A stretch of DNA of 64,000 nt from assembly GCA_036971715.1 (NCBI GenBank), contig JAVHJL010000004.1:3720001-3784000 (forward strand), read 5' to 3'. Position 1 is the stretch's first letter; every line of letters starts with the position of its first letter. The notes under the pieces are model-generated. The model was not told the DNA's origin. It saw nothing but the letters and a program-made list of their open reading frames with translations, and did not search any database. The stretch is from Arthrobotrys musiformis. Taxonomy: Eukaryota; Ascomycota; Orbiliomycetes; Orbiliales; Orbiliaceae. Positions 12,027 through 22,256 of the stretch are shown here, in pieces. The translations under genes and the position numbers were made by a program.

Positions 12027-12237
12027 ATGGAGAAAGCTTTGAAGACACAATCATCTAAAAAGACTACCTCCCAAAATACAAATTTACTATGTTTGCCGCA
12101 CTATGTGCAGATCGAAATCTTCAAGCATTTAAATGTGTGCGACCAAGTATTGGGCCGATGAGGGTATGCAGGCTCTGGAGAGAGCTTATAACAAAGTCGC
12201 AAACTCTTCGACGCACCCGATATGTCAACTATACATT
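12027..12237 (+). pseudogene. Truncated F-box head
   Basis: From the ATG at 12027 the frame encodes LLCLPHYVQIEIFKHLNVCDQ, close to ILALPPHIQVKIIGHLGVRDQ of the 9755 copy and to LSLPQELQIEILSYLDLDSQ of the intact gene. It then stops at 12159. The homologous continuation (MRVCRLWRELITKSQTLRRTRY) is in another frame from 12158 and ends at a TAG near 12239. The whole substrate-binding body seen in the other two copies is missing. The fragment keeps the SKP1-contact region pattern but cannot make a full F-box protein. Confidence 0.68.
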
Positions 12238-12477
12238 CTAGTCAACTACCCAAATAACACCCCTCTGCGGTTATACTTGTAGTAAGTAGGTTGTCACTTT
12301 CCCTCCTATTTGGAAATAATAAACAAGGCGTGATGCTTGGAAGAATGATGTAATTCGTGAAGTTCTAATATACAGGGTTTCTCAAGGCATTATATAGACA
12401 AATTTCGGGCGCGTGCGTTTCGTCCTCAACGTCAACTAAACTATCCGTTAAGGCCTAACTAGCTTGCATGAGAAACT

Positions 12478-12824
12478 CTTGGTGCGAAAGGCTTCAAGAA
12501 CAAATATGAAGCGGCCGGAGGAACCCTAGGTTTCTTGGAGTACGTCTTGATGGTTTCAGCCGGCCTACCGCGGGACTATGACGTCGCAGCCATGAATATA
12601 TATATATAATTACAAAGGTCGAAGCTGAAGCTGGAGTCACTACTCATGATGAGTTAGCCAAAGAACTGGTTATAATTGAGACGCAACTGGCTGCCCGGAA
12701 TAACCGACGTCGGGACTCCAACTACCGAAATAATAATAATAACCCGGGCTCATTACCTGTAGGACAACTTACCTCCTACAAGACTGCAGATATAGAGAAC
12801 AAATACAACAAGGAAATGTGTTGA
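12478..12824 (+). pseudogene. Coding-like remnant of unknown family
   Basis: Two adjacent open stretches in different frames have protein-like composition. 12478-12609 reads LGAKGFKNKYEAAGGTLGFL and continues with VLMVSAGLPRDYDVAA before a stop. 12612-12824 reads TKVEAEAGVTTHDELAKELV, then an Asn run, then TADIENKYNKEMC before a stop. There is no start codon in a good place and no obvious intron. I do not recognise the family. It resembles nothing in the F-box copies on either side, so it may be the remains of a separate gene or of an inserted element. Confidence 0.3.
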
Positions 12825-13214
12825 TGGACCATAAGCTTATAAGGCTCGTTCGCTCGAGTGATTTTGATTCTCTAAATATAATAAGCTCATATACAATCTC
12901 GAGCTTCAACCCTCACGTATACTGCTTCTGTGAGGGTCGGTATAAGAGATATTTGTCCGCTGGTTTATCCTTTATCGAGAAGGGGGCCTTTTTGCCATCG
13001 GTGCATTCGTCAACATGTCGACATCCCATCAGCTGCAGTCCCCCGAGATATCCTACCGACCATTTAAAGTTTCCGATCACCCGTACTTCTACATGCCATG
13101 CGCCTCGCTTCATCGTCAGTAGATGTACGAACACTACTCACTTAAACCCTCGAATAAATCTTCCGATTCCCACCAAGAAGACCTAGAACTTAAGCCCAAA
13201 CCTCATCACACAAG

Positions 13215-14018
13215 ATGCAAACGCGATCCAAGAAAAAGGCAGCAGCCCCGCCAAAAATGGATATCGAAAGAATCCTATCCCTCCCGCAAGAACTCCAAAT
13301 CGAAATTCTGTCCTATCTAGATCTAGACTCCCAGATGGCCGCATCGGAGGCCCACGGGGCCTGGGCCGACCTCCTCCTCTCCAGCCACGCAACCCAATCC
13401 CCCCGTCGATTCTCAGAACTCCACGCAAAAACCGGATTTCGCGATCTCTCCGTCTTCCTGGACTCCGGTCGAAGGGGGTGGTACGTGAAAACCTCCTGCG
13501 AGTATGGGGACGTTTATACGTATTTTTACATACAAGACAACGGAAGGGCTTTGAATCGCGATCAAAACGGGCGTTTGATTGTTCCGGATATCAATGCTGG
13601 GAGGGATATTTCAAACTGTCCTTTGTTGGATGATCGAATCATCCCGTTGAAGGAGTTTAATGCACCCATACCCCCCAAAACTACAGTTACGAGCAGTGGG
13701 GAAATTGAATTCAGTAGATCGGTAAGGAGGGCGGGGAGGTGGAAGACTCTGAAGCCGTTTTTTATATTATTTGATAACCAGGTGGAGGATTCGGGACGTC
13801 CGGTTTCCCACAGATTGGAGGATTGGAGGGTACGCTCGTGGAAGGAGAAGTGTATCACCTTTTCGGTTTATAGGAATGCGAGGGTGAGTGATTTCGTGCA
13901 GGTTGGGTTGGATATGCTGTGGGATTTGAAGAGGACTACCGGGGAATGGCTTTGGATTCCTGACCGCTATAGTTGTCCCGGTCCGGGGCAGGTTTATCAA
14001 GTGTTTGTGGAGTTTTAG
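13215..14018 (+). CDS. F-box protein, intact copy
   Basis: A single exon of 267 residues. A basic N-terminus (QTRSKKKAAAPPK) is followed at residues ~19-60 by an F-box: ILSLPQELQIEILSYLDLDS, then AWADLLLSS. This is the SKP1-binding element of SCF ubiquitin ligases. The remaining ~200 residues have no known repeat (no WD40 or LRR) and contain a conserved core shared with the 9755 copy (tyrosine-rich strand, then GRDISNCPLLDDR). It is the only one of three neighbouring copies with an open frame over the full length. An internal ATG at 13257 would still include the F-box. Substrate unknown. It may itself be under weak constraint given the state of its neighbours. Confidence 0.75.
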   Translation: MQTRSKKKAAAPPKMDIERILSLPQELQIEILSYLDLDSQMAASEAHGAWADLLLSSHATQSPRRFSELHAKTGFRDLSVFLDSGRRGWYVKTSCEYGDVYTYFYIQDNGRALNRDQNGRLIVPDINAGRDISNCPLLDDRIIPLKEFNAPIPPKTTVTSSGEIEFSRSVRRAGRWKTLKPFFILFDNQVEDSGRPVSHRLEDWRVRSWKEKCITFSVYRNARVSDFVQVGLDMLWDLKRTTGEWLWIPDRYSCPGPGQVYQVFVEF

Positions 14019-15696
14019 GCGGCATTTTTTTGGATTTTTGGATATTTTATATATATTTGTTATGAGGGGGGTTCATATATGAGGGTTTGGGGATATACGG
14101 TCATCGCACGCCGCGGCGTCCGTGGGATTTGCTGTAATAACTCTTGATTCACATTTTCTTCTCTCTGTAAATATCACCTATAGCTAGGATTAGAACTCGA
14201 GCTGGATCAATACAGCCAGCTTGGGATTTCAGATTACAATAAATAATGATAATGTTTAATACTCAATATATACAATAAAAACCTTCACAATCGCCAGTAT
14301 TCAAGGCAACTTGTATAACCCCCATCCACGCCAGTTCAACCCATCTTCCCAGAATACACACTCGAGAATCGACCCCCTAAGAAGTTGTTGGCAATTCAAA
14401 GCTCCTCTGACTAAGCATAAGCTCCAGCAGTAGCGTGTGGTAATTTGGGAAACCGTCGGCCACCGGATATCTCCACGTTCCGAATCCCGAAGCCCGAGCT
14501 TACCACCCCTCACGATCCCACGGTGCTCCAACCCCCCCAGAGTTCATAACGTTAAACCCCCTCTGGATAAACCAACCTCGTCCCCGGGAAAGAAGAGCGA
14601 GAGAGAGGGGAGCTATCACAATCCCCAAGCAGGACGTGGTCAAAGGAAAAAAAACCCAGCCAAAACCCCCGCTCCCGGAACGAAGCGGAAAGGGCATAGT
14701 CACCACTTTTTCACACCCTACCACTTCCTCCACTTAACAAAAGTGACCTATTAGTCTCAATCACACCCGTTTTAAAAAAGGCCCAACTGGTTTTAAAACC
14801 AGAAACTTATCGATTAAACGGTTATTAACAGGGTGGCTTGTATGTTTCCGGCCCCATGAGAGGGTTTTGTTTTTTGTGTAACACCCGGACGACATGCCAT
14901 CAAATTTAATTGCAACGTTGTACACTTCCGCGTAGACTTGCGATATTCTATACCCGGTGGCTGGGGGGAATCGATTTTAGTTCGCTTCCCCAGGAATTAG
15001 TGTAGCTCGCCGTTTAGGCGAAAGGTATTGGAATGGAGATCAATTGCTTGAGATGTTGTGTGAAAAGGATACCATTCGCATGCTTCTAATCTTCTATGTA
15101 GTATCTAGCTACAGATCCTTAGACCCAGCGTGTAGAGTAAACACCACCCCCAGAATAATAATAAAAAAAAAAGACGAGTATTGGTTGAAGAAAAAAGGAA
15201 CGAAAACTCCCTATTGTAACACTATATCATATGCATATTTGGGTCAACGAGGGGGAGTGAAAAGGGGTCTAGGGGGGAAACAAAAGCAGCTATGTGTATC
15301 ATATCATAGTAGTGAGGACAAAAGGCCAGGAACAGCCACCAAGATATCGTTAAGGGACAGCAGCGCAGGACAAGATGAAATATAAAAACAACCAAAGGGC
15401 ACTGGCAGCCAAACCTTCAGCTGCAAAGAGTTGTGACCAATAATAATAAAAAATGAGAAGGCGAAAAAGAAAACAAACTGAATGCAATACATTGAGGAAA
15501 CCATCTGGATATAGGAAGCCAAAAGGACTATGAAATTCGTCATCAATGCCCTGCATATCAATCAAAGCAAAAGCATAAAAAACCAAAAACCAACCTGATC
15601 GTTCTCATTGATACATTTCGTAAATGGAAAAGCCCATGTGGGGAGCCAAAAAAAAAACGACTTTTCGATTTTCGCACCAGTATGGGGGTATATAAT
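14019..15696. other. Intergenic between convergent genes
   Basis: Lies between the F-box gene (plus) and LAG1 (minus), which converge. It should contain both 3' UTRs. The open frames at about 14300-14750 and 15044-15590 are low in coding character and are not supported by splice signals or domains. Confidence 0.45.
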
Positions 15697-17412
15697 TTAA
15701 CGATCATCACCACCGCATCCAATCTTGCTTTCTGCGAGCTTCTGGGCGGCCATAAATTGGCTCTGTCCAGCCATTCCAGCGCTGAAAACATCTCTCAATG
15801 GCGTGCCGTTGGCTAGCTCTCGTCTTCTCCTAGCTGCGGTGCTGCCATTAACTGAGCTTCCACTGGCCTCCGCATGGATATCATGAGGCACCTTCAAGTC
15901 TCCATTGAAGACATCGACTTCCACGTTGACCTCGTCGACCTCCTCCTCGACTTCGTCGTCACTTCTATTATCTTCTGCGCCCATGCCGGTAACAACCTTC
16001 ACCGCCACTCTCATGATCAAGTAGAACCACATGCATGTAAGCCCCTGTAGACTCCAAAGCAGTACCACAAAGCCCGTCAAGATACCCCTGGTGAAACAGA
16101 CCTTCTGTCCCGGGTTGAAAAACATGCTGAATGCACTTGGAGCGGAATCGTCAAGAGGGGTGAAGGTGGAGGCGCCGCCTTCGAAACAACCAACAGGGAC
16201 GGTATCGATGGTGTCTCGCCAAGCGGAAATGATGACGTTGATGAAAAGGTAGTGACGGGTGTAAACCCAGGAGAGGAGGAATAAACCAAATGCGGCATCG
16301 CAGGTTGTTCGGAATTTTAGGTATTTGAGGATTTTAGCGGCCTGAGAGTTTCTAGGTTAGGATTTCTGTCGCGAAATAGGGGGGTGTGTATAAAAGGAGG
16401 CAAAACCTACTGGCAACAAAATATCGCCAAAGTCGAAGAGGCAGAGGATAACATGTCCGACGCGAGTCATGTTGTAAACGTAGCTGCAGTATACTAAAGT
16501 GCATGTGATAATGTGGTGCGCAAACATTTGATAGTGATCTTTCCGTCGCTCTTCCACATGTAGGACGAAGATCTGATGGACCCAGGAGGCAGATTGAACA
16601 AGGTAGTACCACTTGATTGAGCCATCGAGTTCCCTGATAGGCCAGTTGGTCCATAGTTCGGGCCAGTTGAACCAATAGTTGGTATTAGCCAGTAATTTCT
16701 ACATTAAATTATATTAGTTAGCAATGTAGTTCTAATGGAAGGGGTTGTCGAGGGAGTTTCAAACATACGATCCCAATGCTGAACGAAATAGTATAATAGA
16801 GCATGCTCCACAATTGCTCTGAAAACCTCATGCACCCCTTCTTAGATATCCCCTGCGACCTAGCCCACGGTTTGGCGATATAGTCGACCAAACAAGCGCG
16901 TAGCATGGTGAGCATGGTGACCCAGAAGAGGACCAGATATGCATCATCGAGGCCTACGGCGTACAAGCCGGTTTGGGGGTTGTAATAGCTGGGTGTCCAG
17001 AACTTCGAGGTCCATTTGTGTATGTTGGAGTCAAGGGGAGACGAGAAATGAAGTGTTAGAAGGGTGGCGATAGGGATAGCACAAAGGCCTGGAGTGGTTT
17101 CGCAGAGATATCAAGTCAGCATGTGATAACTTCGCGATGCCCCGACAAACGTAAACGGTGACAATTTTGTGAAAAAGAGCAGAAATACATACTGATCTGG
17201 TGGTCGACGAAGTACTGGGCAATGGAAGCCATAGTCAACGGTTGCGAGACTGGTTCTGGCTGTGGAGTCTTCCGTCTGAGACTCCTTGGGCGCCTTGGGG
17301 CACCGTTTGGAGGTTGGAGGGAAGCTCTGCTGGTGGAGCCATTGTGCGGTGATTTCCGAGCCATTGGCACGGTTCCGCTCTCGACGGCGGCCGTCGAAGA
17401 TGCTGAACTCAT
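15697..17412 (-). CDS. LAG1: Ceramide synthase (sphingosine N-acyltransferase), LAG1/LAC1 family
   Basis: An ER multi-pass enzyme that joins fatty acyl-CoA to a sphingoid base to make ceramide. Four exons on the minus strand (17412-17193, 17088-16769, 16698-16411, 16341-15697) give 490 residues. A Ser/Arg-rich cytosolic N-terminus precedes the first membrane segment. The Lag1p motif is in exon 3: paired His in FAHHIITC (residues ~241-242), then SYVYNMTRVGH, and the two Asp in LFDFGDILLP (269 and 272). Exon 4 continues with AAKILKYLKF and WVYTRHYLF, as in fungal homologues. The C-terminus is acidic (DDEVEEEVDEVNVEVD), consistent with a regulated cytosolic tail. The first ATG, at 17514, would add a Lys run coded by a 20-base homopolymer, so I chose the start at 17412. 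Whether it is the Lag1-like or Bar1/LagA-like paralogue cannot be told here. Confidence 0.92.
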
Positions 17413-19686
17413 TCTCCGGCGGTCAATTCGTTGTCGTATCGTCGTCTTCTGCGCGGGTAGATACTCTTTTTTTTTTTTTTTTTTTTGCCCTTCCTCCCTT
17501 GGTGTTTTTTCCAAGCTGAGATTTTGTTGAGGCGAAGAGGTTCAGGATCCTTTGCTCGCACACACACTAGTTTTTGTGAGGAGAGGGGATTTATTGGCGA
17601 GAACGAGCTGGACGAAAGTGGTAGCCTCCAAAACCAACGAACGTTTTCTTTTTTTTGTATTTTTGCCGGGCTTCGACTTCGGCTTCGATGACTTTGGAAT
17701 TGATTGTCTCGACGATGACTTTGGTCAAAATGTCTGGTGTTTCGGGCGGAGGAGCGAGAGGGCTGGATGGCCGTATTTAAAGAGTGAAGACCACCTGGAG
17801 GATATCAAAATAGTCAATTCAATCAATCAAATCGAATCGAATCAGGGTCAAATGAATCTCGTTTCTTTTCTTCGCAATTGGAAGCGATAACTATCTGCTG
17901 GGCCGGGGCTTCGAAAGGGGAGGAACCAGAACAGGCAGTGAAGCTAATATTAATTGTGATAGCAAGGTGTCAATATGGCCCAGTCAGCCACAATTGATGC
18001 TCCCTCGAGATAATATCAGGAGGATTCGAAGAGGGAGTCTCGAAGGGGTCCGCCAGATCAGATCAGATCAGATCAGAGCCGGTTAGCTCCTCGTACAGCT
18101 AGCTTCAGTTTGCTCTGCCAGTACGAAGCAACAGGGTGGTCAAAGTCGGCCAATACTACGGACTCTGCATACACAATATGAACACCACAGCAAACCCCGG
18201 TCCGGATTCCTTCGCGCCACGGTGCTAGCCAGCCGGTCTAGTTCCTACCTCAACGACAAGGTTGATTTGATCCGATACTGACAAAGCGACGCAGTATGGA
18301 CAAGCGACTGAGGGCAGTCACAGGACGAATTGAATCCAATCGATCGTTCTGTTAACGATATCGATACAGTCACAGTCGAGGCAGTCAGCCCAATTGACTA
18401 ATCGATTTCTCTTCGAGGGATGCTAGACGCCAGGCTCGGATGACAAAAGGTCGGGATGCGATTTGCAGACCCGGATTGGACTGGGAGGAGGAGAAGGAGG
18501 AGGATACGAATGCGGGGAATCGCACCACCGCTGCTGCTACCATAAGCTTAGCACAAGTTCACGCTATCGTTCGGCCTGGTCTCAAAGCAATGAAATAAGA
18601 AAAAAAAAAGAAGAGGAAAGGAAGGACAAAAGGGTAGATTAGTGGCAGAAGGGAAGGTGGGTTTTTATCTGATTCCCCATTCCTGCATCTCGGCGGCGAG
18701 AGGGAGAGTCGAATCAACTGTGACGGCCGACTGCGAATTCGAAACGCCAGAATGTATATTACAATCCTATCCAATCCAATATGCAGGCTTCTATCACGTA
18801 CATATGAACATACATACGGATGCGCCGTCGACGGTTCAAAGTCGGAATCGTGCGTGTGCTGGTACGTACCACTTTTTTTTTTTTTTTTTTGGCAATTCCG
18901 CTTCGGGCGCACGGGGCCACGGTTCCAGAAAGTGGACAGGCCTGACCTCGGAGAGAGACCCTGGAGATGCCTGGAAAAGTGGATCTGGGAGCTGTTTCAC
19001 GTTGGCCCTCTGATTGGCTGGCGATAAAACCAGCTCGTTGGCACAATTCAAGCTCCTCTTAGCCTTTTTAGATCCCAAATTGCCATTTATCTGGTTGGCT
19101 GGGAGCCCTATCGATATCGGTTGTTTGAGTATGGTTACCGGTTCACGAGACACACGAGACAGGCAAGACAGACCCAGGGTCTTGAGCCGTAATCGAATGG
19201 AGCCTGTATGCAAAATGGATTGCACGCCATGCAGGGTAAAATGCATTAGAAACCATCGTAGGAAGCGATGTTGTCGTATAGACTGGATCTAGAGAAAATC
19301 TAGAAGGTCTAGAATCAAAATAAAATAGTATACATGCAAAGACAGAGCCTCCCCCCCCTCGAACGCCGAAAAGCACATTCGTGAACGCCGCTGAAGGAAA
19401 TAAAAATAATAAATATAGAAGAGGGGAAAAGATAGGAGTAGAGAATAGGGAATAAAGGAAAAGGAAAAAAAAAAGAATACCTGCCGCCCCCCTATACATG
19501 GCTTTTGGTTTGAATGGCGATGCGATGTAAAGAAAAGCATGTCGAGATAATTAAAAAAAAAAGACAGTGAACAGGGGAATTAAAGGGAAAATGTATAAAT
19601 GACCACCAGTGCTCCATCTACACCACCCTCTATGAGCTCTCGACCAAATAACCTGTATTCATCGACTTGGTAGTAACGGCATAGAC
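17413..19686. other. Intergenic with homopolymers and an AGATC microsatellite
   Basis: Contains the presumed shared region upstream of LAG1 and downstream of NSE4. Features visible: T(20) at 17467-17486, an AGATC run at 18055-18078, and T(18) at 18873-18890. The open frames here are products of these tracts, and I see no gene. The segment 19300-19600 is A-rich and probably includes the NSE4 3' UTR. Confidence 0.45.
18055..18078. repeat. AGATC microsatellite, nearly five units
   Basis: AGATC is repeated in tandem without interruption (AGATCAGATCAGATCAGATC, then AGAG) in the spacer upstream of LAG1. No function is implied. Confidence 0.85.
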
Positions 19687-21359
19687 CTAAGAGTACCACC
19701 CGCTAGCGTTGATAGCCTCCAATTCCTTAGGCCTTGTTGGAATGATGCTCTTCTTGATCTCGAACGCCTCAATCAGTTGCCTCCAGACATGCTTCTCCAT
19801 CGGCATGACAATCTGCTTTTTGACAATGCCCTGTTCTTGTACTTCCTCCGGGGTCGCTGGATCTGCCAAATCTATATAGAGCAAATTATCCTCGCTTTCC
19901 AGGAGGGACACTCTCCCACCCTTTACCAGGAAAGCCAGGTAGAACATATTTTCGATAGTCTGACTGTAGCTTTCTGGGTTGATAACAAATTCGAAATAGC
20001 CAACGATATCTTCGCCGCTCGTTTTTAAATAATTAGTAAGGGCTTCGTGGATGTCCTTGACATTCTTTGTTGTACTGTTCTCATTCTGGGCGATTTGTTT
20101 TTCGTCCAAATCAATGGGACGGATGAACTCTTCGGGGCGGCGACGGACGGCCTTCTTCCGTTCTTTGATCAATCTCTGGCGTTTTTGAACTCCCAGAGGC
20201 CCGTACATGAAATCCGAGGTCTTTGCTGTCTTCATGGACGGTGCGGCAACCTCACGACCAAGATAGGCCCAATCATGGCCATCAGATGAATCACCTGGCC
20301 TTGACTTGCTCATGTACTGAATACACTTTGCGATAAACTCATCGACGTCAAGACCTGTGTTTGTCTTACCGTTTCCCACTCTTTTGGCCTTTTCGGCAGC
20401 AATTCTTCCGATCTCAACTTGTACCTTGCCATCGACCATTGCGTCTGAGGTTTGCTTCACATCGCCAAAAAGCTTATTGGCCTTTTTGATGTAGTCGAGA
20501 AGGCCCCCATTTTCCGTTTTCATGAGCTCGTCCCTTTGGTCTAGTAGGGCGCAAGAGTTAGCAAATTGAAATATCTCAGCAGATGCATTGATGACATACC
20601 AGCTAGGTCCTGCTGGATCGAATTATAGGCTCCTTTAACCCTCCGTCGTTCGGCCATAGACTGATTAGGGTCGTAGAATTGAGTGGCGGGGTGTCTCTGG
20701 GAGCTTGGAAACTGCGAGCCAGTTGGGATTTGGGACGGATTAGGTGTCCGTCTGGATTGTTCCTCGTCGTCTTCAGCACCTTCCTCCTCTTCCTCCTCTT
20801 CCTCTTCGCTTTCTTCCATGTTTCCTTCTCCTTCTTCTGATTCTACATCCTCTTCTTCAGCGACCGGTGATTCGGGAACAACAGAAGGCGACCTGGATGA
20901 TGTTATTGAGGCAGCAGCCGATGTCGCTCTTAGTGCTGGTTTGGACGCCGAAGCCTTTCTAACACCGTCAACATTCGACCTTTCGGCCAAAGGTTTTGAC
21001 GAAGCCGATGCTTTCGACCTTCTCGGAGACATTCCTCCCTGTGCAATCGTATACGGGGCCGAACGGGCGGATTTGGCAATCAATCCCCTCTCCTTCTTAA
21101 CGAGCGGTGAAGTATTGCTGCCCCGGTTTCGCGAATGCTCCGGAGCGTTTTCTTTGTCAGAGAATGAATTTGAGCTAGGAGATGAAAATTGGCCAGCTGA
21201 AGGATGTGACGGTTGTAGTTTGTGGGAGGAAGAGGCAGTCGCTGATGTTGTGGTGAGGGAGTCTCGATAAGGGTCCGTGTAGAGGGAGTCTTCCTGGTCG
21301 TCTTCAAAGGGCGGGTACGAAATGGCCTCGTAGGGCCGAGGAACAACCTTTCGCGCCAT
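19687..21359 (-). CDS. NSE4: SMC5-SMC6 complex kleisin subunit NSE4
   Basis: The kleisin that bridges the SMC5 and SMC6 heads in the nuclear complex for homologous repair and replication-fork stability. Two exons (21359-20600 and 20540-19687) give 537 residues. Residues 1-210 are a disordered Ser/Pro-rich extension with an acidic run (EESEEEEEEEEEGAEDDEEQ), longer than in yeast. The conserved N-terminal helical domain follows (RRRVKGAYNSIQQDLADQRD, then the GGLLDYIKKANKLFGDVKQT helix that contacts the SMC neck). After a middle segment (HDWAYLGREVA, GPLGVQKRQR), the C-terminal winged-helix domain is clear: ENMFYLAFLVKGGRVSL, then KKQIVMPMEKHVWRQLIEAF. The intron falls inside the first domain, splitting a Gly/Asp codon, with a GTATGT donor and TAG acceptor. 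Confidence 0.92.
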
Positions 21360-22256
21360 TATTACCGCACCTGTTCCTCTGCGCAGGTTTAAAGCAGCTT
21401 GGTAGACAGGCAGCTAAGCTCCCAACCAATTTCTTCAGCTTGGTTCCTTTTTCCCTTTCCCTTTGCTTTCTTTGTCGGTACCTATCGATGACAAGGTACT
21501 GAATCCTGTTTCTTTGTTTTCGATGATGATAATAATAAGGTAGACGTCGGTGGCGATGTTGGGTGGTGAAGGATGGGTCGATGGTCGAAGTAAACAGTGT
21601 CGGTGGCGGCGCAGCAGGAAGCAAAACGAATCCTTCTTCACACCAACAGCTCGAAAAAGCACCGAGCTTCTCGAACGCCCCGATGACAAAGAGTCACCCA
21701 GAAAATAGGACAGTCTTAGGTCAAGGAGAAATATAGGTTTCTCATGCAATATCTCAGCTCGGATAATACGTCTGCCGGCGGGTAGACGGTGTCAATGTCG
21801 ACGGCGAACAGCTTCGACAGAAATGGATATTCAGGGGAGAAAAAGCGATGATGATGATGGATGACGGTCTTGATGTCCCTCACAAATTCCCCTCCAAATT
21901 GTTTTTTTTTTCAATCGAAAATTGTATTGTTCGACATCATAGCAACTTTTAGCGTGTTCGTTTGTGTACGCGTTCCCTGTTCTCCCCTGCCATTGGCTGT
22001 TCTGTTGAGAGAAGTGACACTAACACTGATTAGATCATTCCAGGCCTCATTTCGGGCCCCGGCTGACAGTTCAACGTTCACATCAACGGCAGTACTGACG
22101 CTTACGAAGACGGGTTTGGCTTCGGAATTACTACCGGGCCTCTCCTTTTTGGGTCAGTGAGGCTCAATATTCCAACATCAAACACTGCTTCCTGCTGCTT
22201 CCAAACTAAGATCAGGTGCCGCACTGGTGTCGAACGTTTTAGACGACAGGTGCGGA
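21360..22256. other. Divergent intergenic region
   Basis: Lies between NSE4 (minus) and the F-box-containing gene (plus), so it probably carries both promoters. No protein-like frame with an ATG was found. A TGATGATGATGATGG run is present at about 21847. Confidence 0.45.

Noticed and set aside
12818..13186. 122-codon open frame before the intact F-box gene
   Set aside because: No domain-like content; part is probably the leader of the F-box gene.
22227..22256. Earlier start for the large F-box-containing protein
   Set aside because: The codon at 22227 is GTG; the first ATG in frame is at 22257.
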